Part shown: one piece after another, positions 53,330 to 62,485 of the stretch
Position numbering within the stretch: position 1 is the first letter of the stretch
How the letters are laid out: every line of letters starts with the position of its first letter
NCBI RefSeq assembly: GCF_016907715.1
Contig: NZ_JAFBCM010000001.1
Location: forward strand, 558,001-622,000
DNA length: 64,000 nucleotides
DNA from: Tenggerimyces flavus
Lineage (GTDB): Bacteria; Actinomycetota; Actinomycetes; Propionibacteriales; Actinopolymorphaceae
Reading direction: 5' to 3'
Translations under genes and position numbers: made by a program
The notes under the pieces: generated by a model
Told to the model about the DNA's origin: nothing
The model's input: the letters and a program-made list of their open reading frames with translations, nothing else
The model's database searches: none

Positions 53330-54562
53330 TCAACCGCGGAAGACAACCCTGTAGTACGACTCCGTGTTCTGCCTCGCCAGCAGCACCGCACCCCGTACGG
53401 CGGCGTCCTGACCGAGGGCGGAACGCCTTACCAGCAAGCCCGAAGCTGCCTGTGGCAGAACGTGTTCGCGCAGCGACGCTTCGAGCGGATCGAGCAGTGG
53501 CGGCCCGATCTCCGCGAGCCCGCCCGCCACCACCACGGCCGCCGGATTGACCACGTTCACCAACCACGACGCGGCGATCCCCAACACCCGCCCGGCATCC
53601 GCCAGGATCTGCAACGCCACAAGGTCACCGGCATGCGCCGCCGCCGACACTGCCTCCGACGTCACCTTCCCGCGCGCACCCGGCCGGATCGACGTCGCCA
53701 GTCCCACCTCCACTGCTCGGGCCCCAGCCCGCGCCAAAGCTGGCCCGGAGGCCAGGGTCTCCACGCAGCCGCGCTTCCCGCACCGGCACGGCTCCGACGC
53801 ACCCGGCACCACGCAGTGCCCGATCTCCCCCGCCAGCCCGCGAAAACCGTGGAACACCCGGCGGTCCGCCAGGATCCCCGCCCCGACCCCGTGCGACGCG
53901 TAGAGCAGAACGACGTCGCCGACACCGACCGCCGCCCCCTCCACACTCTCCGCGACGGCCGCGGCCTGGGACGTGTTGTGCACGAAGATCTGCCCACCCA
54001 GCTGGCGCGACACCAGCTCGCGCACCGGCACGTCCCGCCAGCCCAGGTTCGGCGCCAGCAGGCAGGTCGACTGATCCGCGTCGACGAGTCCCGGAACGAC
54101 CACGCCCGTTCCCACCACCAGGTCGGCGTCGACGCCGGCCTCCGCGATGGTCGCGGCGGTACGCGAGGCGATCTTCGCCAAAGCCGTCGCCGGCGAGGAC
54201 CGCGGCGTTGCGAACGTCGTCCGAGCCACCTCCACGCCTCGCCCGTTCGCCACGACGATCGCCGTACGGCGGACCCCGACGCCCACTCCGACGACGTACT
54301 CCGAGCTGGAGTCGAACTCCAACAGGATCGGCCGCCGCCCACCCAACGCCGCGGTCGCACCCGGCCCGAGCTCGCGAAGAACGCCCTCATGGAGCAGCGC
54401 GTCGACGATCGCCGACACCGTCGGCTTCGTCAGCCCGACCTGCTCGGCCACTCGCGCCCGCGAGATCTGGCCGGCGGCCTTGATCGCCTCGAGCACCAGG
54501 GAACGGTTCACCTCCCGGAGCACGCCGGGACTCGCCCCCTGGGTCTTGGACTCGCGCCTCAA
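53330..54562 (-). CDS. ROK-family transcriptional repressor
   Basis: The 410-residue protein has an N-terminal winged helix (VLREVNRSLVLEAIKAAGQI, RARVAEQVGLTKPTVSAIVD) and a ROK sugar-kinase domain. The zinc motif is visible in CRCGKRGCVETLASG, with GEIGHCVV before it. ROK repressors of this layout bind sugars and control xylose, glucose or alpha-glucan genes. It is the last gene of the glucan operon, so it probably acts on the malE promoter. TTG 54562 overlaps the GH13 stop (TTGA); GTG 54523 is an alternative. Confidence 0.9.
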   Translation of the reverse strand: MRRESKTQGASPGVLREVNRSLVLEAIKAAGQISRARVAEQVGLTKPTVSAIVDALLHEGVLRELGPGATAALGGRRPILLEFDSSSEYVVGVGVGVRRTAIVVANGRGVEVARTTFATPRSSPATALAKIASRTAATIAEAGVDADLVVGTGVVVPGLVDADQSTCLLAPNLGWRDVPVRELVSRQLGGQIFVHNTSQAAAVAESVEGAAVGVGDVVLLYASHGVGAGILADRRVFHGFRGLAGEIGHCVVPGASEPCRCGKRGCVETLASGPALARAGARAVEVGLATSIRPGARGKVTSEAVSAAAHAGDLVALQILADAGRVLGIAASWLVNVVNPAAVVVAGGLAEIGPPLLDPLEASLREHVLPQAASGLLVRRSALGQDAAVRGAVLLARQNTESYYRVVFRG

Positions 54563-57500
54563 CCGGACACCACCACGTCGCGTACGAACGGTTCGGCCAT
54601 CGTGACACCGGTCGAGCCGTCTGGCAGCGAAAGCACGTGATCCACCACCACGTGGTACGTCCCCGCGGCCAGCGGCGACGAAGGTCGCCAGGTCACGGTG
54701 GCGCCGGAACGCGAAGCGGTCCCCGCCACCGCTGCGCCGTCCCGCGTCACCGTCACGACGGCGCTCACGTCGTCCGGGTCGGTCCCTGCCCCAGCGACCG
54801 GCCAGTTGAACGCCACCGCCACCGAGTCCGCCGAGGCGGTGAGCGACCGGACCAGCGGATCGCCCCAGTTGCCGACCGCGCGCCCGTTGTCCGGTCCCGT
54901 CGAGCCGGTGTTGTCGATCACCTGGGTGAGCTCCGGCGCCGACGGGTCTTCCGGCGTGATCGTGCCCGTACGGTTGACGAAACCGACGATCGAACCCCAC
55001 CGTTCGACCGTGTTCCAGTTACCGCGCGTGTACTTGTACTGGATCGACGCGCCCACCGGAAAGTCGCGCGTGAGCTCCCACACTCCCGGCGCCACGCGGG
55101 TCATCGCGGTGGTCGCGTTTCCGCCGCACCACAAGCACAACGGGTCGGGCTCGCCGGGACGCAGCCCGGTCGTGGCGCCCGCGAGATAGATGGTCTGGCT
55201 GTCCGGTGTCTCGTCCGGGACGCGGACGCGGACCGTCGTGTGGACGACCTTCCGCTCCACCTTGTGCGCGACCTCGTTCGACGCCGCGGACACGTTCAGG
55301 TGGTCGTCCACCGCGCGGACGACATAGCGGTACGTGTCGCCCTCGGACACCGTGTAGTCGGCGAAGTTCTCGTCGTTCACCGTTGTCAGCAAGGCGAACG
55401 AGCCACCCGGCGCCGCCCGGTAGACGCGGTACTCGGCCGCCGTCGCGACCGCAGGCCACGACACGGTGAGCGCGGTCTCCGCCCAGTCGATCGCGGTCAC
55501 CGGCGCCGCGGGCGGCGTGGTGTCAGCGCTCGGCGTGATCTCGAGCCGGCCCGGGTCGGCGTACGTCCACGTACGCCCGCCGTCCGCGCTGAACCGCACC
55601 CGGATCGCATGCCGGCCGACGGTCTCCGCCCGCACGTGTCCAGTGAACGTCCCCTCGTCGAGGCTCATCGGCGACCATGCGACGCCGACGCCGACGCCGA
55701 CCTCGCCCCGCACCGACAGCGACGTGACGGGACCGGTCGCCCGCACCCGAGCCGTGACGGTGTCGTAGCCGGCGCTGAGCTCGTGCTTCAGCGAGGTCGG
55801 CGCGATCAGCTCCGCGTTGCTGAGGCGGACCGCCGGCCGGGCCGTCGCCTCCTTCGACGAGGCGCCGACGTTGCCAGCAGGGTCGATCGCGCGCACCACG
55901 TAGCGATAGGTCCGCCCGGCCTCGACCCCGCGATCAACGAAGCGCTCCCCCGCCACCGTCGCCACCGGCTGGTATCCGCCGCCAGCGAGCTCGCTGCGGA
56001 GCACCTGGTACCGCGGCGCGTCGCCGGACCAGCTGACCCGAACCTCATCGGAACTCGCCCTGGTCTCGACGCCCCGCGGAGCGCTGGGACCCTTCAGATC
56101 CTGCTCGCCCTTCGATACCAGGACCTGTGCCGTCAACGGCGGCAGCGTCAAGGTCAGCTTGCCCCCTGTCGTCGTTGCGTCAGAAGCGGGTCCGAACGCC
56201 GACCGGAACGTCACTCCGTCGCGCAGGTAGCCCACGGTCGGTACCTCGACTGTCCGGGTGGCCTTCTCGTCCCGGTTGACCACCGTCAACGCGACGTTGC
56301 GCGAGTCCCGCATCGCGTACGAGACCGTACGGTTCTCGTTGTCGGCTGAGAGGAACCGCAGCTCACCGCGGCTCAGCACTGGGTTGTCCCGCCGCACCTT
56401 CGCCAGAGTCTGAAATGCCGTACGCATCGCGGCATCCCCACCCGCGAACCCGTCCGCCTGCCACGGGAACGTCCGCCGGTTGTCCGGGTCGTCGAACCCG
56501 TTCAGCCCGACCTCGTCGCCGTAGTAGACGCTCGGCGTGCCTGGCAAGGTGAACTGGACAGCGGCGGCGATAGTCGCTTTCGCCTTACCCACCGCGAGAT
56601 TCGCGGCGTTCCGCTCCTTCTCCTCCGCGTTGTTCCGGCCCGGCGTCAGCAGCCACAGCGACCGAGGCACGTCGTGTGAGGAGACCAGATTCATGAACGT
56701 GGCAACGGTCTCCGGCGAGTAGTCCTGCTGGATCGACTCGATGCCGTCGACGAACGTCGACACGGGCAGGTTCGGATCATCGTCTCCGGGGAAACCCTTC
56801 GAGCTCCCCACCCCGCCCAACAGGCCGAGCACTGCAGCGCGGAAGCGGTAGCCCATCGGCGAGTCGGCCGTGTCACCGTTCGTCAACGGGAAGTTGTCGT
56901 ACCAGTGCCAAGCCTCGCCGATCAGTGGCGCGTCCGGGTGATCGCGCTTGACGACCTTGCGGAACTCCTGCCAGTAGCTCAGCGGGAACGAGGGTTCCTG
57001 CATGGAGTCGAGCCTCCACCCGTCTGCGCCGAGGTCGAGCCAGTGCCGCGCGACGCTGTCCTTGGCGCGGTAGAAGTAGTCGGCGACCGGACCGTACGGC
57101 TTGCTCGGATCGGCGGGATCCTTCTTGCGGAACAAGGGCAACGCGTCGAACGAGCCGCCCCAGCTCTCGTACGTCGCCCCGGCACAGGGTCCAGCCCCGC
57201 CGGCGTCGTGGAAGATGAACCAGTCCCGGATCGGCGAGCTCGAGGACTCACACGCGCCGACCTCCGGGAAGTGGCCGTAGCGGTCGAAGTACGGGCTGTC
57301 GCTCGACGCCGGCGCGAACGGCCCGTCCAGGATCACGCGCATCCCGCGTTGGTGCGCAGCCTTCACCAGCTTGCGGAACGCCTCGTCGCCGCCGAACGCG
57401 GGATCGACGTGGTAGAAGTCGCGCACGTCGTAAGCGTGGTTGGACGAGGCGGTGAAGATCGGGTTCAGGTAGAGGACAGTGACACCGAGCTTCTTCAGGT

Positions 57501-58311
57501 AGTCCAGCTTGCCCGTCACGCCCTCGAGGTCGCCACCGAAGTAGTCGCGGCCGCGGGTGTCCTCGGCGCACGGCGACGCCGGCTGGTCGTACGTCCGGCA
57601 GTAGCCCTCGGGCTGGTCCGTCCACGGCCGGTTCTGGATCCGGGACAGCTCGGCATTGCGCAGTTGCTCCGGCGTCGCGTTCGGCGGCGCCGGGTAGTCG
57701 TACCGCGGCCCGTTCGGCGAAGGGTCGTTTCCGCTGTCCCCGTTGGCGAATCGGTCCGGGAAGATCTGGTACATCACGCCGTCGCGGAGCCACGGCACCA
57801 CGCGTTGCTTCGGGTCGGTCACGTGGATCCGGTAGCCGGTGACCGCGGGCTGCGCCGCCCCCACGCCGACGCCGCCGTACTCGAACGACGTGTCGGCGTA
57901 GTACGAGACGGCCGAGCCGTCGCGGACGAGGAAGCGGTACGCGTAGGTGCCGAGGCTCGGCGGTGCGTACGTCGCTTGCCAGAAGTCGCAGCGGCCAGCG
58001 GACCCGGGCTCGCACGCCGTGTCGGCCGCCGCGACCGCCATCGGCAGCCGGTGCTCCTTGCCCACCGCGTCCTGCATCCGCAGGAAGACCTCGGAGACGT
58101 CGTTCGCCGCCGTCCGGAACCGCAGCGTGACCCGCTGACCAGGCGCGACCGCTCCGAACGGTACGCGGTAGACGTCGTTGTGCCCGTCGTGCCGCAACAG
58201 GGCTTGGTCGATCGTGTCCGGCGGTGCCGCGACGGCGGGCTGCTCGGGCGTACCGACCAGCAACGCCGCGCCAGCGGCCAACACCGCGAGAACCGCACCG
58301 ATGCGCCTCAT
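54559..58311 (-). CDS. Secreted GH13 alpha-glucan hydrolase (neopullulanase/amylase type) with binding modules
   Basis: The 1250-residue protein has a signal peptide (residues 1-29), a CBM34-like N-domain, the GH13 barrel (~residues 150-650), two fibronectin-III-like modules (~720-960), and a starch-binding CBM20-like module near residues 1045-1150 (PDSQTIYLAG, GASIQYKYTRGNWNTVERWG). The nucleophile Asp is in GADGWRLDSMQEP, the acid/base Glu in PLIGEAWHWY, and the transition-state Asp in SSHDVPR. Region I is VILDGPFAPASSDSP, where relatives have FNH. It should cut starch or pullulan outside the cell. ATG 58311 overlaps the GH31 stop. Confidence 0.9.
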   Translation of the reverse strand: MRRIGAVLAVLAAGAALLVGTPEQPAVAAPPDTIDQALLRHDGHNDVYRVPFGAVAPGQRVTLRFRTAANDVSEVFLRMQDAVGKEHRLPMAVAAADTACEPGSAGRCDFWQATYAPPSLGTYAYRFLVRDGSAVSYYADTSFEYGGVGVGAAQPAVTGYRIHVTDPKQRVVPWLRDGVMYQIFPDRFANGDSGNDPSPNGPRYDYPAPPNATPEQLRNAELSRIQNRPWTDQPEGYCRTYDQPASPCAEDTRGRDYFGGDLEGVTGKLDYLKKLGVTVLYLNPIFTASSNHAYDVRDFYHVDPAFGGDEAFRKLVKAAHQRGMRVILDGPFAPASSDSPYFDRYGHFPEVGACESSSSPIRDWFIFHDAGGAGPCAGATYESWGGSFDALPLFRKKDPADPSKPYGPVADYFYRAKDSVARHWLDLGADGWRLDSMQEPSFPLSYWQEFRKVVKRDHPDAPLIGEAWHWYDNFPLTNGDTADSPMGYRFRAAVLGLLGGVGSSKGFPGDDDPNLPVSTFVDGIESIQQDYSPETVATFMNLVSSHDVPRSLWLLTPGRNNAEEKERNAANLAVGKAKATIAAAVQFTLPGTPSVYYGDEVGLNGFDDPDNRRTFPWQADGFAGGDAAMRTAFQTLAKVRRDNPVLSRGELRFLSADNENRTVSYAMRDSRNVALTVVNRDEKATRTVEVPTVGYLRDGVTFRSAFGPASDATTTGGKLTLTLPPLTAQVLVSKGEQDLKGPSAPRGVETRASSDEVRVSWSGDAPRYQVLRSELAGGGYQPVATVAGERFVDRGVEAGRTYRYVVRAIDPAGNVGASSKEATARPAVRLSNAELIAPTSLKHELSAGYDTVTARVRATGPVTSLSVRGEVGVGVGVAWSPMSLDEGTFTGHVRAETVGRHAIRVRFSADGGRTWTYADPGRLEITPSADTTPPAAPVTAIDWAETALTVSWPAVATAAEYRVYRAAPGGSFALLTTVNDENFADYTVSEGDTYRYVVRAVDDHLNVSAASNEVAHKVERKVVHTTVRVRVPDETPDSQTIYLAGATTGLRPGEPDPLCLWCGGNATTAMTRVAPGVWELTRDFPVGASIQYKYTRGNWNTVERWGSIVGFVNRTGTITPEDPSAPELTQVIDNTGSTGPDNGRAVGNWGDPLVRSLTASADSVAVAFNWPVAGAGTDPDDVSAVVTVTRDGAAVAGTASRSGATVTWRPSSPLAAGTYHVVVDHVLSLPDGSTGVTMAEPFVRDVVVSG

Positions 58312-60152
58312 GCCACGTCCTCCCGTTCGTACGCCGGAAACTCCGTCGCGGTCATCGTCACGGTCGTCCACCCCGGCCCGTCGACCGGCTCACCGCCGAG
58401 CAACGGGTGCCACCGGCCGGGTGGGACCCAGAACGTCCGCCGCCCACCGGGCTCGAGCAGTGGTGCGACCAGGACGTCGTTGCCCAACAGGTACTGCAGA
58501 TCCGCGTCCCGGCCCTCCCGCACCTCCGGATAGGCCAACGCCATCGGACGCATCATCGGCAACCCGTCGGCGGCGGCCTCGCGGAGGTATGGGCGCAGCC
58601 GTTCGCGCAGCCGGCACGCCTCGATCGCGACCGACCGCCACGGCTCGGGATAGGCGGTGGGTTCGCGGCGGCCGGTCCCGTGGAAGCGCAGCACCGGCGA
58701 CAGCGCACCCCACTGGGCCCATCGGGCGAACAGCTCCGGCTCGACGTCCGCCGGCAGCGGGTCCTCGCCGCTCCACTCGTAGCCGTCGATGTCATCGAAG
58801 ACCGCCCGCATCACCGGATCGGCCGTGGGGGTCCAGAACCCGCCGACGTCGTGGCCGAGGAACGAGAAGCCGGACAGGGACATCGACAGGCTCGCCCGCA
58901 GCGCCGAGACCAGCCCGGCCCAGGTGGCCGGCGTGTCCCCGACCCAGTGCACGGGAGTGCGCTGCCCGCCGGCGGTGCCGGAACGGCAGAACAGCACTGC
59001 GTCGTCGGATAGCACCTCGCGGATCGCCTGCTGGTAGAGCAGCGCGTACTCGTTCCGCAGCTCGACTCCGTCCCGGCCGTCGGCGAACCGAGCGTCCGCG
59101 GGCACCTCCTCGGCGAAGTCCGCCTTGATCGCGCTCGCGCCCTCGGCCACCAGCTCGGCGACGCGTTCCTGCCACCAGGCAACGGCTTCGGGGTTGGTGA
59201 AGTCGATCAGGTTGCGGCTTACCAGGTCGGGGGTGGTCGCGCGCGGCCCGCAGTCCGTGCGGACGAGGAAGCTCCGACTCGCGAGCAGCTCGGCGGTCTC
59301 CGTTCCGCTCGTGACGTACGGGTTGACCCACAGGCTGGTGCGAACGCCCTTGTCCCGCAGGCGTTTGGTCCACCCTTCCGGGAAGCGCCGCCGGTCGATC
59401 GTCCAGTTGCAGGACAGATCGTCGATCACGTTGCCGCTCACCCAGGCGTCGACATGGATGACGTCGACCGGGCAGCCGGCCGCCTGCAGCTCGTCGACGA
59501 TCGCGTCCACGTGTGTCTCGGAGAGGTACGAGCAGCGGCTCATCCAGACGCCGAACGCCCAGTCCGGCGGGACGGGCGACGTCCCCGTCACGCCCTGGTG
59601 CTGGCGCAGGATCTCCTCGGGTGTGCCGGAGTAGACGAAGACGTCGATCTCGTTGGTGGGAACGAGAAACGCCGCGATGTCGGTATGAGTGGCTCCGAGA
59701 TCGGCTGCGGTAGCGCCGGACGAGTGCAGGTAGAGGCCCCAGCCCGCGTCGGACCAGAAGAACGGCACGTTCAGGTAGGCGACGTCGCGGCCGAGGATGC
59801 CGTGCGTCTCGGCGTTCCGGCACAGCCTCGTACGCCCGCGCAGCCGCGGTCCCTGGAAGCTCTCGCCACCGCCGTACACCTCGGCTTCCGGCGGCAGCGG
59901 TACGGTCACCGCCCAGCCGACTCCCTCGGTCACCGGGTGGACGTCGATCCCCAGCGCCGCGAGCTCGCGGCGCGCCGTGCCGGTCGCGACCAACTGCTCG
60001 CCGTCGAACGCGAGCTGCGGCGTCGACCGGGTTTGCCCCACGGAGGAACGAAGTCGGAGCACGCCGTCCGCGGGTCGGTGGCTGCGCAGCGGCACCTTGG
60101 TGAGTGGCTGCTTGCTGGTCACGACGCGCCGCAGGTCGGCGAGCAGGTCCAT
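58308..60152 (-). CDS. GH31 alpha-glucosidase / alpha-xylosidase family
   Basis: The 614-residue protein has the GH31 barrel with the nucleophile Asp in AIKADFAEEVPADARFADGR, the acid/base Asp in VGDTPATWAGLVSAL and the substrate loop SGFSFLGHDVGGFW. No signal peptide is present, so it acts on imported oligosaccharides. Sequence around the nucleophile is nearest to alpha-xylosidase-like enzymes, so xylo- or isomalto-oligosaccharides are possible. It follows malG by three bases and overlaps the GH13 start. Confidence 0.9.
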   Translation of the reverse strand: MDLLADLRRVVTSKQPLTKVPLRSHRPADGVLRLRSSVGQTRSTPQLAFDGEQLVATGTARRELAALGIDVHPVTEGVGWAVTVPLPPEAEVYGGGESFQGPRLRGRTRLCRNAETHGILGRDVAYLNVPFFWSDAGWGLYLHSSGATAADLGATHTDIAAFLVPTNEIDVFVYSGTPEEILRQHQGVTGTSPVPPDWAFGVWMSRCSYLSETHVDAIVDELQAAGCPVDVIHVDAWVSGNVIDDLSCNWTIDRRRFPEGWTKRLRDKGVRTSLWVNPYVTSGTETAELLASRSFLVRTDCGPRATTPDLVSRNLIDFTNPEAVAWWQERVAELVAEGASAIKADFAEEVPADARFADGRDGVELRNEYALLYQQAIREVLSDDAVLFCRSGTAGGQRTPVHWVGDTPATWAGLVSALRASLSMSLSGFSFLGHDVGGFWTPTADPVMRAVFDDIDGYEWSGEDPLPADVEPELFARWAQWGALSPVLRFHGTGRREPTAYPEPWRSVAIEACRLRERLRPYLREAAADGLPMMRPMALAYPEVREGRDADLQYLLGNDVLVAPLLEPGGRRTFWVPPGRWHPLLGGEPVDGPGWTTVTMTATEFPAYEREDVA

Positions 60153-60155
60153 CGG

Positions 60156-61004
60156 TTACCCCTTCAGGCTTCCTTGGGTGAGGCCGGAGACGATCGCCTT
60201 CTGCAGCACGAGGAACATCACCACCACCGGTGTCGCCGCGATCAGCGCGCCGGCGGCGAACGGTCCCCAGAACTGCGCGTACTGCGCGTTCACGAACTGG
60301 TACAGCCCGACCGCCAGCGTCCAGCGCTCGGCGCCGGAGAGCAGCGCGCTGGCGAGCACGAAGTCGTTCAGCGCCGCGATCGTCGAGAGCAGCGCGGCGA
60401 CCGCGAGCATCGGCCGCGCGAGCGGGAGCAGGATGAGGAAGAAGATCTGCGTGTGGCTGGCACCATCGACCAGTGCGGACTCGTCGAGCTCCTTGGGGAT
60501 CGAGTCGAAGAAGCCCTTGAGCAGCCAGATGTTCCCGCCGAGACTGGTGCCCAGGTAGACGAGGATCAGCCCGGCATGCGTGCCGAGCCCGATCGCCGGC
60601 AGCAGGTCCTTGAGCTGCACCATGATGAGGAACAGCGCGACGACCAGCAGCATGCCGGGGAAGATCTGGAACAGCAGCAGTGTCGCCATGCCGAGGTCGC
60701 GGCCCTTGAAGCGGAGCCGGCTGAACGCGTACGCCGACAACGCGCCGAGCAGCACCGACAGTGTGGCGGAGCCGAGGCAGACGACGAGGCTGTTACGGAA
60801 CCAGCTCCAGTACGGGTAGCGCGGCGTGTTCATCAGCGTGTCGAAGTTCTGCAGCGACAACCTGCTCGGGAACAGCCGGGTGAGGTCGCCCGTCGCGCTG
60901 AACGCGGCACCGACGACGTACACCACGGGGAACAGCACGAGCACGACCACCACGATGCCGACGAGGTGGCGCCAGCCCGTTCGGCGGAACCAGCCGCGCC
61001 TCAC
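60156..61004 (-). CDS. malG: Sugar ABC transporter permease, MalG type
   Basis: The 282-residue protein has six membrane helices and the EAA loop PKELDESALVDGASHTQIFF. It resembles maltose permease MalG (LFQIFPGMLLVVALFLIMVQ). With MalF it forms the channel. No ATPase gene is in the operon; actinobacteria commonly use a shared MsiK-type ATPase. GTG 61004 overlaps the malF stop. Confidence 0.9.
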   Translation of the reverse strand: MRRGWFRRTGWRHLVGIVVVVLVLFPVVYVVGAAFSATGDLTRLFPSRLSLQNFDTLMNTPRYPYWSWFRNSLVVCLGSATLSVLLGALSAYAFSRLRFKGRDLGMATLLLFQIFPGMLLVVALFLIMVQLKDLLPAIGLGTHAGLILVYLGTSLGGNIWLLKGFFDSIPKELDESALVDGASHTQIFFLILLPLARPMLAVAALLSTIAALNDFVLASALLSGAERWTLAVGLYQFVNAQYAQFWGPFAAGALIAATPVVVMFLVLQKAIVSGLTQGSLKG

Positions 61005-62482
61005 GACAGCGCTCCGTCGCCGCAGCGGGCGGAGCGGAAGCCCGCGAACGAGACGATCGCGACCAGCACGAAGATCACCAGCGAGATCGCCGAGGCGAGG
61101 CCGTAGTCGCTCGTGCCCGCGCCACCGAACGCCAACCTGTACGTGTAGGTGATCAGCAGATCGGTATGCCCGGCTGGAGTTTGCGCGCCGACCATCGGTG
61201 GACCGCCGCCGGTGATCAGGTAGATCACGTTGAAGTTGTTGAAGTTGAACGCGAACGACAGGATGAACAGCGGCACGGTCATCGCGAGCAGCAGCGGCAA
61301 CGTGATGCGGCCGAAGACCCGCACCTCGGACGCGCCGTCGACACGCGCCGCCTCCTTCAGCTCGGGTGGGATCGCCTGCAGCGCGCCGGTCGTCACCACG
61401 AACCAGTACGGGAATCCCAGCCAGACATTGACGATCAGCACCGCGACCTTGGCGAGCGTCGGATCGAGCAGCCACGGGATGTCCGCGTGCAACAGGTTGT
61501 TGATCAGCCCGAAGCTGTTGTTGAACATGCCCTTCCAGATCAGCGCGGTGATGAAGCTGGGGAGGGCGAACGGGATGATCAGCAGTGCGCGGTAGATCTT
61601 CTGCCCGCGCATGCGCTTGTCGCCGAGGACGAGCGCGAGCAGCAGGCCGACGGCGAACGAGACGAGCACCGAGATCACCGCGAAGCCGCAGGTCCAGGCG
61701 AAGATCTTCAGGAACGGCCCGCGGATGGCCTCGTTGGTGAAGATGCGTTGGAAGTTGTCCGCACCGACCGGCACCCGCCAGCCCGGGGTGAGGCGCTCGC
61801 CGCTGTCGCTGACATACGAGCCACGCACCGCTCGGTAGGTCAGCCCGGTCGTGGTGTCCGTGATCGTGTCGTTGCTGCCCTCGTGACTCCGTGTCCGTTT
61901 GTAGAGCTTCGCGCGCGTGAACGTCTCAGCCTTGATCTCGCCGTCATCGGTGGGCACGCTGAGGAGGTTGACCTCGGTGTCGTACTGCTGCGCCTCTTTG
62001 AGATTGAGCTGCCGATACGGGTGCAGACCTTGGTCGGTGGATGTGAGCCCCTCGTCGTTGCCGATGTGCTGCTTGCCATTCTCGTCGGTGAGCAAGAATG
62101 CCACGTCGTCGTCCTGGCCAAGCAGGATGCGCAGCTTGTAGGTGGGACCGCCCTCCACGGGAGCGACACCGCTGGCGAGGATCCGTTCGACCGCCTGTTC
62201 CTTGCTGAGAATGTGACCGGTGCTGTAGTTCGTGAACGCGACGAACACCGTGTAGAGCACCGGATACACGAGGAACACCGCGAGCAGGACCGTCGACGGG
62301 ACGAGGAACTTCGCCGGGATCCTGCGGCGGCTCAGGTAGAGGTAGTTGAGGACGGCTGTCGCGAGGACCGTCCCGACGAGCAATGCCCAGTGCTCGTTGG
62401 ACACCAGCCCGGGGAGAGCCGAGATGACGAGCGCGTCGAGGAGCCCGAGCAGGACGACCTTGACGATCAGGCCAACCTTCAT
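61001..62482 (-). CDS. malF: Sugar ABC transporter permease, MalF type with large extracytoplasmic loop
   Basis: The 493-residue protein has eight or so helices. The stretch from about residue 90 to 245 is a soluble loop inserted after helix 3, as in the P2 domain of enterobacterial MalF. The remainder follows MalF closely: RALLIIPFALPSFITALIW, VLIVNVWLGFPYWFVVTTGA, the EAA loop LKEAARVDGASEVRVFG, and SFAFNFNNFNVIYLITGG. Most actinobacterial MalF proteins are shorter. Start ATG 62482 lies three bases after malE. Confidence 0.92.
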   Translation of the reverse strand: MKVGLIVKVVLLGLLDALVISALPGLVSNEHWALLVGTVLATAVLNYLYLSRRRIPAKFLVPSTVLLAVFLVYPVLYTVFVAFTNYSTGHILSKEQAVERILASGVAPVEGGPTYKLRILLGQDDDVAFLLTDENGKQHIGNDEGLTSTDQGLHPYRQLNLKEAQQYDTEVNLLSVPTDDGEIKAETFTRAKLYKRTRSHEGSNDTITDTTTGLTYRAVRGSYVSDSGERLTPGWRVPVGADNFQRIFTNEAIRGPFLKIFAWTCGFAVISVLVSFAVGLLLALVLGDKRMRGQKIYRALLIIPFALPSFITALIWKGMFNNSFGLINNLLHADIPWLLDPTLAKVAVLIVNVWLGFPYWFVVTTGALQAIPPELKEAARVDGASEVRVFGRITLPLLLAMTVPLFILSFAFNFNNFNVIYLITGGGPPMVGAQTPAGHTDLLITYTYRLAFGGAGTSDYGLASAISLVIFVLVAIVSFAGFRSARCGDGALS

Positions 62483-62485
62483 GGA

